Below are positions 11,601 through 21,487 of a stretch of DNA of 41,168 nucleotides, one piece after another (the stretch's first letter is position 1; each line of letters starts with the position of its first letter). The stretch is taken from the NCBI GenBank assembly GCA_000310025.1, contig FN649735.1, positions 4,006,918-4,048,085 of the forward strand, written 5' to 3'. The notes under the pieces were generated by a model. That model was not told the origin of the DNA. It made no database searches and worked only from the letters and a program-made list of their open reading frames with translations. Both the position numbers and the translations under genes were made by a program. Origin of the DNA: Ectocarpus siliculosus. Taxonomy: Eukaryota > Sar > Phaeophyceae > Ectocarpales > Ectocarpaceae.

Positions 11601-14600
11601 AGCTGCGAGAAGACGGGTACTCGGTCTTCGTTGTAAGGGGGGACGATCTGCCGCCTCCAGCCACGGAGCCCCGCGAGGGATCGAGGGACTGCTGGTACCG
11701 CGTAAAGGACTTGCTCGAGGTGTCAAGAGGAGGTATGAGACGGTGCTAGAAGAGATGCAGGGGGGGGGGTGATGTGTGATATATTTGGTGTTCCCTGCAA
11801 TTGCGTAACGTTCTGCCGCGTCATGATGCGTCTCGACGAGTCTGTTGGCTGTTGTTTCTCGAACGTTCCCACAATCAACGGCGAGTGAAGTCACGCCGTC
11901 GCACTGAAAGTCAGTTTTTTTTGTTGTTTCATGCCTTTTTGTTATTGCTTCCGCTGTCATTGAGAAGACTGCAACCACATTTGCCCCTTGCGCCTTGTTT
12001 TCCGCATTGGTTGTTGTTGTTGTTGTTGTCTTCACATTCAAAACCGTTCCGTTCTTTCTGCCCGTACCTTCTTCTGTCCGTACTAGTCCGCATTGCTTAC
12101 GCGACAATAGAAGGATAGATAGCGCACAGAAACAAACTTCCCCATCTGTTTTGCGGAATCTTATCCTTAGGCGTCATCAGAAAACACTACCAAACACCCG
12201 CGCTGTCTCTTGATTGATGAATGGTATGATGTTGCTGTTGTTAGTCTCTTTTAAATGTTGTTGGATGTTGTTGTTGTTTTGTGTCTTTACCGTAAGAACC
12301 ACTTCGATCTCTGCTCGAAACCTTTCAACCTCTATAGTGAAGCACAAGGAACTTGCTTTCTCCCTCTCTCTCTCTCTTTCTGCAACACAGGAAAAGGATC
12401 TGGCGGCGCATTGAACACGGCGGCCACAGACGTCTGGCTCAACTCCGGTCCGGGGCAGCGCCTAGACGGCGGAACAACCTCCAAGGGTCCGGGAAAAGAC
12501 GGGCGGGATAGCGGCGGGGCGGGCATGACGTCCGCCGAAGACATGCAGCTCGCGATGGCGATCAGCGCTAGCATGGGCGGTGGGGGGGCTGCTGAGGGGG
12601 GGGGCGAGGGGGAGGATGAAATGGCTCGTGCCATCGCGTTGTCGTTGTCGCAAGAAGAGTCAGCGTCGTCATCGCCAGCAGGTGAAAGGAAGGAGGGTCG
12701 TGGGGGGGTGGTTGATATTTTTTCATGTCGTTTTATCATCTTGTGGGTCTCTTGTCGCAGGCTGTTTGGTCAAGGTTAGGGAGTTTTCCTTTTTTTCCTG
12801 GGGGGGGCACCGCCACATGTTTTTCGCATATGCGGTCAGACCCTTGGGTTGCGTCCGTACACGTAGTAGCTCAGAGCTCCTGTTTCGCCTGCCATGTACA
12901 TTTTCTTAACGAGGAGTTATCCTCTGTCTGATTTTTCATCCACATTGAACGTAGAGCACCCTTTGTTCCTGTATTTGCTGTTGTACTTACCATGCACTAG
13001 TTTTTACATGTACTTACTCCTATCCTTTGTACGGAAATCGGAAGCTCCCGTCTGTTTCTGAATTCTTCGTGTCTACAGTTTTTATCTCCTGTCGTATTTT
13101 CGTGTTAAAGAGATGCCATTACTTTTGGTGTTCTGGTCATCGACGTGCCGGCGGTTTGTCGCTTGGAGGTACTTGGCATTGTTTTTTTTTAAGGTCCATG
13201 ATGAATTTTTTTGCGAATGGTAATGGTTCGTGCATGTTCGAGGTGAAGGCGCACATGTCAGACAGCAACTGAAACGAAGATCGAGTTCTTCTCGCACCTT
13301 CGTTCCGAAGGCTGATCCTGCCCTAGCTGATTAATTCACACGTTCTGCCGTATCAGCCGAGACCATGTATCTTTAAAGGACACCGCGTGCCTTCCTACAA
13401 CGTGTGTGTCCTTACGTGTGGGTGCTTTAGGGAGGAACAAAAGATAGGGGTACGGTAGGGTTTCCCTGTTCTCTGGCGTCGCTCAGACGAGAGGGATTAG
13501 GTCGTGTTGAGTCCTGCGGCTGATCTCTGCTTTCGTTGCCGTCGCTGCTGTCACCAGGCTTATACACACCACAACCAGTACCGGAGCTCCAACCCAATGG
13601 CCCGGACGTAGTGCGAGTTCAGGTAAGCGGCTGAGAGTGTGTGTCCCCGTACGTTTCTCATTGGAACTGCTTGAAGAGTGGTTCGCCTATTGCAAGTGTA
13701 GCACTACTATTCCGCCTCTTGAGGAATTGGCAGCCAAGAATCGAGGTTCGATGTTCAAAATATCGAAGAAAATGTACACGCAGGCAGTTGTGATGTTTTG
13801 GTTCAAAGCCCCCTCTATACAACCATTTGATATACTCCTACTAGCCCACAAACGGCGACAGAAACCGAGGCTCTGGACAATGAGAATATCTCCAAGTTTG
13901 GCCCTATGAATATTATTCCGATTACATGGCGGAAGCTAGCTGCGGTGTGCTGGCCACCGGTGAGGCGCGCGAGTATGCCCTTGGTTTCTTGCGCGAAGTA
14001 CTTGTTTTCGAGAGTGGCTTAGCATCTGCCATTCTTGGTAAGGTCTTTGTGCTACCGCGCAACGGTTTCTCCGGTTCTTGACGACAGAAAAAGAAATAAA
14101 ACTTTTCACGTCGGTGTCACGCCGTCGCTGCGCGTTTTACCACTCTGTCTAAAATATGTCAGTGTACGTTGGGCATGCGTTCCTCACATACACGAACACC
14201 GGTGTTACAGGTGACACGAAGCACGCGTACATAATACATAGTATGACCCCACTCCTAAATACCACCGTCGTCTCGTCTGCACCCTCACCGCCGCGAAAAA
14301 AAAAAAAAAAATGTTAAAGCTCCGAGTCGGGGGCGGCCAGAGAGTCGTCCACAGCTTCAGACGGTCCGATCCCCTCACGGCGCTTTTTGACGTGGCGGCT
14401 CAAGCCCTCGCCAAGGCCGACGGTAAGGCGCTGCCTTCTCCCTTCGACGTGGTAGCGCCAGGAGGACGGGCGCTGCTCAAGGCCGGGGTAGTTGTACCAG
14501 GGACCGATGGGGGCGATGTAGCAACAGCAGCGAAGCCGGCGGGGGCGGGTGGGGGGGAGAGTGATGGCGGTGGCCCTACGATAGGGTCGGAACAGCTGGG

Positions 14601-14631
14601 CGGGGCGAGCGTGATCGTGCGCAGGGCTTAG
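3503..14631 (+). CDS. ATXN3: Ataxin-3-type deubiquitinase: Josephin + two UIMs + C-terminal UBX-like domain
   Basis: A cysteine-protease deubiquitinase of the Josephin family, which trims or edits ubiquitin chains in proteasome and p97/Cdc48 pathways. Nine exons: 3503-3547, 8648-8805, 9564-9618, 10198-10283, 10881-10987, 11562-11732, 12391-12681, 13558-13622, 14320-14631. All junctions are GT-AG and phase-consistent, giving 429 aa. Exon 1 supplies the family start ending in LWVYHE, which joins KQMSSLCGQHC. Catalytic Cys22, His129 and Asn144 and oxyanion Gln17 are all present, and the His-to-Asn spacing of 15 equals that of human ATXN3. GYSVFVVRGDDLP (about 168-180) closes the Josephin fold. 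UIM-like motifs lie at about 255-270 and 281-298. Residues 322-429 resemble a UBX/ubiquitin-like domain but lack a clear FPR loop. No polyQ lies in the protein itself. The last acceptor (AAAG) is unusually purine-rich. An active enzyme is very likely. Confidence 0.93.
4729..4836. repeat. Dispersed repeat, copy 1 (pairs with 5783-5892)
   Basis: The blocks TCGTGGCGCCTGGAGTA, GGTTCGGTGTGGAATCGCAA and TCCCCGAGTTTGAG align in order with TCATGGCGCCTCAAGTA, GGTTCCGTAGGGAATTGCAA and TCCCCGACTTTGAG in the second copy. Both sit in ataxin-3 intron 1 and are probably fragments of one old mobile element. Confidence 0.75.
5783..5892. repeat. Dispersed repeat, copy 2 (pairs with 4729-4836)
   Basis: Same family and orientation as 4729-4836, about 1.05 kb further on. 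Similarity continues more weakly to a shared TCGCCATG block after the main match. Confidence 0.75.
7090..7250 (-). mobile_element. SINE, 5'-truncated copy with poly(A) tail
   Basis: On the minus strand this is the body and A-tail (14 T on the plus strand at 7090-7103) of the element found complete at 34086-34380. The two copies share the blocks CACTAGTGCCGTTTACTCC or its near match, CAACCCGTGGTCACACAGAA, CTCCTGCGGTACTTTGCC and AGAGTTCAGCACTCTCTTCC with few differences. The tRNA-like head is missing, as expected for incomplete reverse transcription. Confidence 0.85.
7291..7759. mobile_element. Foldback/MITE-like element with long TIRs, copy C
   Basis: The left end AGTAGGTGACATAATATATC is inverted at the right end as GATATCTTATGCCATCTACT. 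Further in, TAATGTTAGTCCAC pairs with GTGCACTAACATTA. The right end carries the family block CAGGGGGTGTGATATCTTA also seen in copies A and B. This copy is about twice as long as the others (469 versus about 225 bp), so it probably carries an inserted segment. No transposase frame is visible. Confidence 0.65.
8603..8644 (+). repeat. (CTG)14 microsatellite directly before the Josephin exon acceptor
   Basis: Fourteen uninterrupted CTG triplets are followed at once by CAG|AAG, the acceptor of ataxin-3 exon 2. Interrupted CTG/CCG/CTA triplets precede it from 8582. The tract takes the place of the polypyrimidine tract. If intron 1 were retained, the frame would read through as a leucine run. Confidence 0.92.
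10974..11254 (+). repeat. Tandem array of eleven 5' splice-site units (25/26 bp) at an exon-intron boundary
   Basis: The first unit straddles the end of ataxin-3 exon 5 and its donor. Two subtypes follow in the order A B B A B A B A B B A. Type A is 25 bp, with CCAAGTAAGAG or CCAAGTGAGAG. Type B is 26 bp, typically with CTTATGTGAGAG. Units start at 10974, 10999, 11025, 11051, 11076, 11102, 11127, 11153, 11178, 11204 and 11230. Every unit keeps a GTAAGAG or GTGAGAG donor. Only the first donor keeps the Josephin frame; the next unit brings in a TAG. Confidence 0.93.
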
Positions 14632-14934
14632 TTTTTTCAGGGGGTGTTTTTGTTTGGCGTTGCTGTCACTGGGCAGTTCCGTCCGTGTCTTTGCGGCGTC
14701 TCTGTGACACCGTCATCGCCGCATGTTTGTTGACAGTTCGGGCATCGCGGGGGTCGAATCACGTGGGCGGATGGCGCAAGACGGCTAAACGAGGTAGGAT
14801 CCATAACGTGTGCAAGATGTTGTGGCATTGCTGCCGCTGGTCTTTAGGAACACCGGGATCGGAACGCTCGCGAATCATGGCGGACCATAGTCCCAGTTCC
14901 AGTTGAAGGGCTCATGGGCGGTGTGTGTCCTCAG

Positions 14935-15137
14935 GCCCCTTCTGCAACGTGGACGACTCGTTTGTCGGTTGCGTTTTCGGTCCAGAAGGCGAGAACGCGG
15001 GGCCTTCGTGTGAGACCTGGAGCTACATTCCCTCTTTGGATCGGATCGGCGCACTACTGTGCCGCTTGGGACATGAAGACCCGCGGCACAAGTACGACGG
15101 AGGCTGCGTCCGACACTTATCCCGGCAAAAAAATTAA
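14935..15137 (+). pseudogene. Possible orphan exon or gene fragment, Cys-rich
   Basis: After a good acceptor (GTCCTCAG) an open frame of 66 codons runs to a TAA at 15135-15137. It begins GPFCNVDDSFVGCVFGPEG and later contains SCETWSYIPSLDR and YDGGCVRHLSR. Its codon choice looks coding-like, with mixed Cys, Trp and charged residues rather than low complexity. I find no convincing upstream exon and no family match. It may be the last exon of a small gene, a transposon fragment, or chance. Confidence 0.25.
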
Positions 15138-16007
15138 AAACATGACCCGTTCGGATCAAGCTGGGTTGTGTTGTAGACGGTAGAGATGAGACACTTACTC
15201 TTAAATGAGCGAAATAATGGAGGTGTTTGAGCGTTACTTTCTGGGGCTTCCATTGCAAAGAACCAAGTGTGTGGTATGTCTAGGCCTATCGAACGTAGGC
15301 CATTCGGTTACCCTTCGAAACTAGCTTCCGTTCTATGGGACGCGTGGGTCATGGTAGTATAGACTCCAAAATCGGCGGGGGTCTGGCTCTTGAATCCTCT
15401 CCCCTTCGCATGCAATTCGGCGTGTAGATGACACCATGCTCGCATCCAATCATCGGTCGAGCCAGCCATGTTTCCTATCAGCCAAATCGGCGCATTCATT
15501 TTAATCCCTCCTGAGCCCTCCTCCCGTACGCGCTCTCCCACCGCCCCAACATCAACAAAATCACCACTATCACCACTCATCCTCCTCCTCCTCCTCCTCC
15601 TCCTCCAAAACCAACAACACGGCATATTTTTGTTCAAAAAACATCACGTCACGATAACAAGCCCTTGCTGGCCCACGGGCGGGGTGCTCTACGCTAGGCC
15701 AAAGCTACATGCTGTCGAAAGCCGAAGTTGCTGCGTGTTGCCCGGCCAATCCCCCAACCACAACTCCTGGACGCGAGGATCATGGTCAACCCGAGCCAAA
15801 GAAGCTCCAGAACGCCACTGAACCAAGTCGAACTCCATCATCTGAGAGATAAAGCAAGAGCCCGAACAAACAAAGCCGTTGGGGGGAACCAGACATGCCC
15901 ATTAGAAATAGCGTATGGTCAGCCTGAACGCCAACAACCGCAGCTACGCTCTCATCGCCGCATACCACATCGCCAAGTCACCGCCGTTGCGCCCCTCTGC
16001 CCTACCT

Positions 16008-16230
16008 CCGTAACGTACCAATGGTGTCACAAGATACCACCCCCCCCTTCGCCGATTTTCGAAGCTCGATTCCTCGATGAAGAGGATGCCAAACCACATG
16101 ATCAAGATCTCGACGAGACGGTTCCAACGCCGTCATTTTGGGGGGCACCGTCACTGTTTTCGCCGCCGAGTAGTCGAGTTTTGAAAATCGTTCCAGGGGG
16201 TGTGACATCTTACGTCATGGCAACCTACGG
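16008..16230. mobile_element. Foldback/MITE-like element with long TIRs, copy B
   Basis: The left arm reads CCGTAACGTACCAATGG, then CACAAGAT, ACCACCCCCCC and CGATTTTCGAAGCTCGA. The right arm is its imperfect inverse: TCGAGTTTTGAAAATCG, CCAGGGGGTGTGACATCTTA, then CCTACGG. The arms are about 65-70 nt with a short centre and no coding capacity. The same ends occur at 7291-7759 and 23835-24055. Confidence 0.75.
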
Positions 16231-16506
16231 CTTGAATCAGGAAGGGAGCACCGGCCACCTCGCACGCCCACCGCAGCTGTCAAGAGTAGAAAGAGTGCGT
16301 CAAGATGCCCCCACAAGGTGGCAGCTACATCGGGCCCGGCCGCGAAAAGGAAGCCCTGACCTGGTGTGTGATAATATTCTAGTGGTACAGCAGAGCCGTT
16401 CCCTCTCTACCTCCCAGTCGCTGGGCACACCGCCTCCCTGACGGGACGTTTGTACACAAGGAGACAGCGGTGGACATTACAACGCCATCGACGAAACATC
16501 AAGAAG

Positions 16507-16507
<1 letters not shown>

Positions 16508-16538
<31 letters not shown>
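16508..16538. repeat. (GA)n microsatellite
   Basis: About 15 consecutive GA dinucleotides lie 30 bp beyond the stop codon of the minus-strand orphan gene, so they are probably in its 3' UTR or flank. Confidence 0.9.
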
Positions 16539-16541
<3 letters not shown>

Positions 16542-16568
16542 ACAAGCTGACAGACGCCTCACTCTATC

Positions 16569-19517
16569 CTAGGACACGCGGTATCCCGCCGTCATCGCGG
16601 GCGGCTGCTCGGCAGATAAGGACACCCGCCGCGCGGAGAAGTCGCCCGCCCGCACGTCTATGCTGTTGTCTTCCGAGGGGCAACAGCTCCCAACGCTTCC
16701 GCCGCCGCCGCCAACAAAGCTCAACGCATCACCGTCCTCACTACCAAGCGGTCTAGGCCCTTCTTTGCTGCTGTCGCCACCGCCGCTGTTGACGCAGCCC
16801 TCTTCGAACTGAAGTCCGATCGCGGCCGGCCGGGTGCGGCTCACGTTACCCAGGGGCTGTTGCTGCTGCTGAGGGGAGATCGTCTGTCCTACACCCACCA
16901 CCGCCTTCCCCCCACTCGCCGCAGCCGGCCGTGCCTCCGTCGCCGTTGCCGTCCTCTCATTATCGCCGTGCCGTTGAACCTCCCGCCCGTCATTGGCCTC
17001 TCTGCCTTCCGCTACTGCTGGCGCTGCGGCAATCGCGCCTTCTTCTGTTGGTACTAATTCTGCTGCTGGTCGTATTGTCGCGGCCCCTGCTGCTTCCTTC
17101 CCTGCTTCTACTTCCGCTACCGCTGCTGCTGCCGTCCCTCTACAGGCCGCCAGCCACTCGGGCCATTCGTCCGGAGGCAGCTGTTTCCCCTTGACCACAC
17201 CAGCCACCGCGATCGCCTTCGACGACACCGCCGCGGGCGCGAGAGCGCTCCTTGGTGACGAAGACTTGGAGGAGCACCCACAACCTTTACCGCCAGTCCC
17301 CCCGTTGGTCCCTCCCACCCTCGCCCCGGCCGCCTCCGCACGCACACCGCCCCAACCCCCGCAGCCGTCACCGCCCCAGGCACGCACGACTCCCGCCGGC
17401 ACGACCCCTAGCACGGGGTGGAAAACCAGGTAGTCGTCAGGCTTCGGCCTCCTGTCCCACATCAGGGGGGTCTCTCCATCATCATCTCCCGGCACCACGC
17501 CCTGGTCACCGTTGCCGTCTTCTCCCTCTTCGCTATCCGAAATCAGGTCCGGTAGGTCGGAATCGTCCACGGGGTCCCCCGAGAACACGCTGGCCCTGCC
17601 CGAGCAGAAGCTGCCGGCGCGGGAGCGGGCGTGCGCGATGGCCGAGTCGAGGTCTATCGCCCAGCGCTGACGGCGGTCTCCGCCGAAGAACGGTAGCCAA
17701 TGCGGTATGCTTCCTGAGGGGTCGCGGGTTGCAATGAATGGGCATGTGGGGTTGTTATCAAACAATACACCCTCCGACGGCACTGCATTTGAAAACGTAG
17801 CATCGTGGGCCGTCGGCGTGTAGCGAGGGCGTGTGTGGACAACCTTTGAGGGCTCCAAGCTGTCACGTATCAAAACACAACAACGTTCTACGTAGAGCCA
17901 AGCGTGGGTAGCCGCCGCCTGAGCAGAGACTCGAGGCATGTTAGTTTGTCTGTATAGCGCACGCACACACTGCCGCCGCGTTGGTGTGTCCGTCTATCTA
18001 GTTAACAAACGGATGGATAGTTTCGGCTAGGGCTTAGGGTAGACAGCACAAGCAAAGGTGAGGGCGGTATGCCGACGCTCCTGCTGTGACACCCAGGTCA
18101 CCTTCGAACATCACAGACCTATAAAAATACAAGAGGCCGGTGACTCACCTCGCAGGAATGTGCCCAAAACAAGCGCGCTCAGCAGCAAGATGCACGCGAA
18201 CGCTCTCCACGAAGGCCACGCCTTGCCGCCAACGATGGCGGTCTCTAACACCCCCCCCCCCCCGCCCCGCTTCTCACTTCCGCTCCCTCCCCCGCCGGTT
18301 CCTGCAGGCAACTCTCTCTCACGCCGCCCTTTTCCCTTGCTACCACCAGTAGGACCGACCTTCGCGTGGCGATTCCACCGGCCTGGTGTTGGCTCCTCCG
18401 CCCTGGCACCCTCATCGGTTGCACCGGTCCTTCCATCCCCGTGGACTACAGCCGTAGCGCCCGGGTGTTTTACACCGCCGGTATCCCTGTCCCGGGTGTT
18501 GGTGTTCGCACCCTGTCCCTTCACCAACGGCCCTCTTTGCTCTTGCTGGGGAGGCCGTTCTGTTGCTACGGTAGGCCGGGCTTCGGTGGGCAAGCTACTC
18601 TGCTCCGTGGTGGATGGTGGTCTGGACTGCGGATAGGCAGCCGTGGCGATTGTTGCGTAGCCGTCGACGAGTCTGGACTGCTGTTCTTTTGGTCCGGCGG
18701 TGGTGAAATCAGCAAGAGAAGCCGCAGCTGTCGTGGTGAATCGTCCGTCGCGCCTGGGAGGGCCTTCTCCGCTAGACGACGCCCGCGCCTCGTCATCCGG
18801 CACCCGGCCCGCATCCCCTGGGATAGATGATTCTCCTCGGCATGCCGCCGCTTCTCCGTCGTCGTCGCCGCCGCCGCCGGCACCAGCGGCATCGATGCAA
18901 CTACCGGTGCCTTCCTGACTGCCACCCACGCCTCCTCCTCTTACCGCCTCCTTCTTGTTGCCAGCCCCTGTTGCCGGAGGAAGCACGCAGTCTTCGCCAC
19001 CGGCACACCACGATGAATCCTGAAGGATGTCCGGCACCGTACCGCCTATCGTCTTGACCGCGCCGGGATAAGCATCCGATGACCTATCCGACAGGTGGCA
19101 CGACGGCTCCAGCGCGGGAGCGGGTACGCCCCAAGCCTGCCCGTCCCATGGCTTGCCGTTGCTCCGAACACCCTTGTTGCCATTGCCTCCTCCGTTAGCG
19201 CTGCAGGCCCCTTCACCGTCTCCGTTGATACATCTGGAGTTCCGTTCTTCGGCCTCCAGCTCTCCCTCGTCGGCATCGATCCAGCTACTGCGGGCTGTGT
19301 GCCATCCTTTGCCTCCGATGCCGCCGCCGCCGCCGCCTGACGGGGTTTCGTCTATAGGCTGAAGCTTTTGCCGTCGGGGGGCATGCGCCACGGCGGCGGC
19401 GGCGGCGGCAACGGTGGGGGAGATCGAAAAAGACAGCAGGATGGCATATGCTGTCAAGGAAGCCAAGGAAGCTGCAGGGGAAGCGTGATCCCGCCGTTTT
19501 CGTCGTCGTCGGACCAT
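16569..19517 (-). CDS. Orphan predicted single-span membrane protein, low-complexity Gly/Ser/Ala-rich, two exons
   Basis: Exon 1 runs from 19517 to 18149 and exon 2 from 17713 to 16569, giving 837 aa. The donor is CGAG|GTGAGT. The acceptor ACCCCTCAG|GA is the one that restores phase, making a split Gly codon; alternatives at 17929 and 17887 also keep frame. The chosen ATG begins MVRRRRKRRDHASPAAS, then a hydrophobic stretch ending in an Ala run that looks like a signal peptide or anchor. About 380 disordered residues rich in Gly, Ser, Thr, Asp and Glu follow. A clear membrane helix (about 437-455, FACILLLSALVLGTF) ends exon 1. Exon 2 opens with IPHWLPFFGGDRRQRW, has an acidic patch (SDSEEGED), then KPDDYLVFHPVLGVVPAGVV and more low complexity. 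I recognise no domain. The frame also stays open upstream to an ATG at 19694. Coding is likely; function is unknown. Confidence 0.62.
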
Positions 19518-21487
19518 GGGTGTCGTCGGATGCACCTCCACCCCCGGTGGTGCGTGTTCAAAACGCAGGGGACGTCCGCTTGTTGTGCAACCTTGGTGGA
19601 GATAGGACGTAAGAGGGGAGCGAGGTGAATGCATGCATGACGGTAGAGACGAGAGATAAGTATCATGGGGCGCCGGACAAGAAACCGAGAGCAAGGCATC
19701 ACAGCGGTTACAGCGTCCCTTGTGCTAGAACATGTCCGGTTATGGGCGGTCGCTACTCTGTGGTTGAAGTGGTGGAGAGACACGTGGGAAGACGCGGCGG
19801 CGGAGCAAGAAGACATCTCTCCCGACCAGCTGATTTGATATCCCTGCTGCTGCACATGTCGAGAAGACAGACCTGGGCCACAGCACTGCCAACGCAAGAT
19901 ATACCGAGGCTTAAACAACGAATACCCAGATTGCCACCTCACGCCACGGTGCTTGCCGCTGGTTGCCTGCTGCTGCCGCACGCCGACTGAAGATCGATCA
20001 CAGGTGGCGGGTACGAAAAAAAATGGTACATATGAAAACGGCGGTGCATCAAGCAACGCAGACAGACGGCTTCAGAAACACTTACCGTTGTCCGTGCCGC
20101 AGTAACGCCTCACATAAATCTCTTCACCGTGTCACGATATGTGCAAGCGGCAGCAGAGAGCCTCCACGGCCGGCCACGGCACATACACACCGGTGGGGTG
20201 AGCAGGCTGCATTTCTCCCCACTGCGGGGAGACGCAGCTGAAAGCTTTTTGATTATCTCGCGTGGTACAACCATATTTTTCCATTCGACGGCCCCCCTTC
20301 TCCAGCTCGCTCGCTCGGCAGGAGGCGACACAGCAACACCGTTCGACGATAGCTGCAGCTCTTCTCTGTTTTCCATCGACAGGATTGGCCCAATCACATC
20401 TTGCCCTGATTGCCGGAGATACCGCAGGGGAAGTTTGCTGGGTGGTGAACGAGACACCCGGGTAAACGTGAGTCTGCATTCAAGGCTTGATTTTGAATGG
20501 GTGGGTGCCGTGCGTCTCACACCGCCGCCTACCGCCCGGTGCACACGGCGGCATGAGCGGTCCGTATCGACTGCACAGGGGGGCTGATGCAGACAGAGAT
20601 GGAGGAGGAGGAGATTCCTGGTTCGGGTGTTGATGAGGACGATTGCGCAAAGGTCCCACAGAGTTGGGAGCATTGGTTGTTGAGTGCCGGGGAGAAGTTG
20701 GTGCTGACCCCTCTCGGGCACACACTGCTGTCACATACGCGCCCGTCCCAACCTGATCTGCTGAAGGATGCATCTTGTGTGATGATGTACTGAAACTGCT
20801 GTGCAGGTACAAAAATTATATTCGTAGCGGGCGTGCCAGCGTAGTAACAATTTGTTGAACTGCTCTATCTGCTGTATCTACCTACATTTTCTGCATACAC
20901 ATCATGGCCAGCGCAATTTTTTTCGGCGCCTGTGTTGTAGCATGCACAAATTACATACAAAAGCTCTTTCAAACACATCCTGTGTCCTTCTCTGTGTCGC
21001 CATGGCGAACGTCTTTAGCCTCCCCATGTACTTTCTTGATCGAGCTGTTGAATGCCATCGAGGTACTGCTCGGGCGTTTAGACGTGTTCCCCCCCTGTTC
21101 AAAATGTTGTTCCTGTGTTGAACCCAATGCTCCTTGAAAGACCGCACAACGTTGACGAGGGGATGAGACAGCAAGCAGAAAGAGAGACGGGAGGAGGGGG
21201 GGCGGGGGGGGGGGGGGGAGGCCCCGGTGTTCCGGCTCTCTGACAATACTGCTGTAGGAACCAAGCCATCGAATATATCCCACCATCGTATGCATGCAGA
21301 TATACCATCCCATGCGGTAGACCTCCCGCCCCTTGTCACTACGTCTCGCGTTCTCTTGGACATTCTACATGCACCCTGCAACAATAGCACTGCTGTGGTC
21401 TGGCAGCTACCTCCGCTCTACACATCATTTTGGCTCCGGCTCTCACCACGCGGGTAGGCAAGCCCGCAACAGCAGCACAAGGGCAAA
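19518..21487. other. Divergent upstream region between the orphan membrane gene and eIF3f
   Basis: Both flanking genes point away, so their promoters must lie here. A 203-codon minus frame (20721-20110) and an overlapping 152-codon plus frame (20129-20587) are both open, which suggests base composition rather than coding. An upstream exon of the minus gene cannot be excluded. A run of about 18 G interrupted by one C lies near 21204-21221. I see no TATA box. Confidence 0.5.

Larger units (their letters stand above)
14632..16568. other. Gap between convergent genes (ataxin-3 and orphan membrane protein)
   Basis: This holds the 3' flanks of two convergent genes, a possible coding fragment (14935-15137), a CCT-repeat stretch (about 15578-15605), the foldback element at 16008-16230 and a GA dinucleotide repeat (about 16508-16538). 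A 237-codon plus frame (15728-16441) spans the foldback element and appears to be chance. No confident gene is visible. Confidence 0.6.

Noticed and set aside
15728-16441. 237-codon plus-strand frame
   Set aside because: It runs straight through the foldback element at 16008-16230 and has a low-complexity Pro/Arg/Ser composition; no splice or start context supports it.
20110-20721. 203-codon minus-strand frame upstream of the orphan membrane gene
   Set aside because: The opposite strand is open over the same bases and there is no recognisable domain. I could not find a phase-matched link to the downstream exon, so it is left as unproven.
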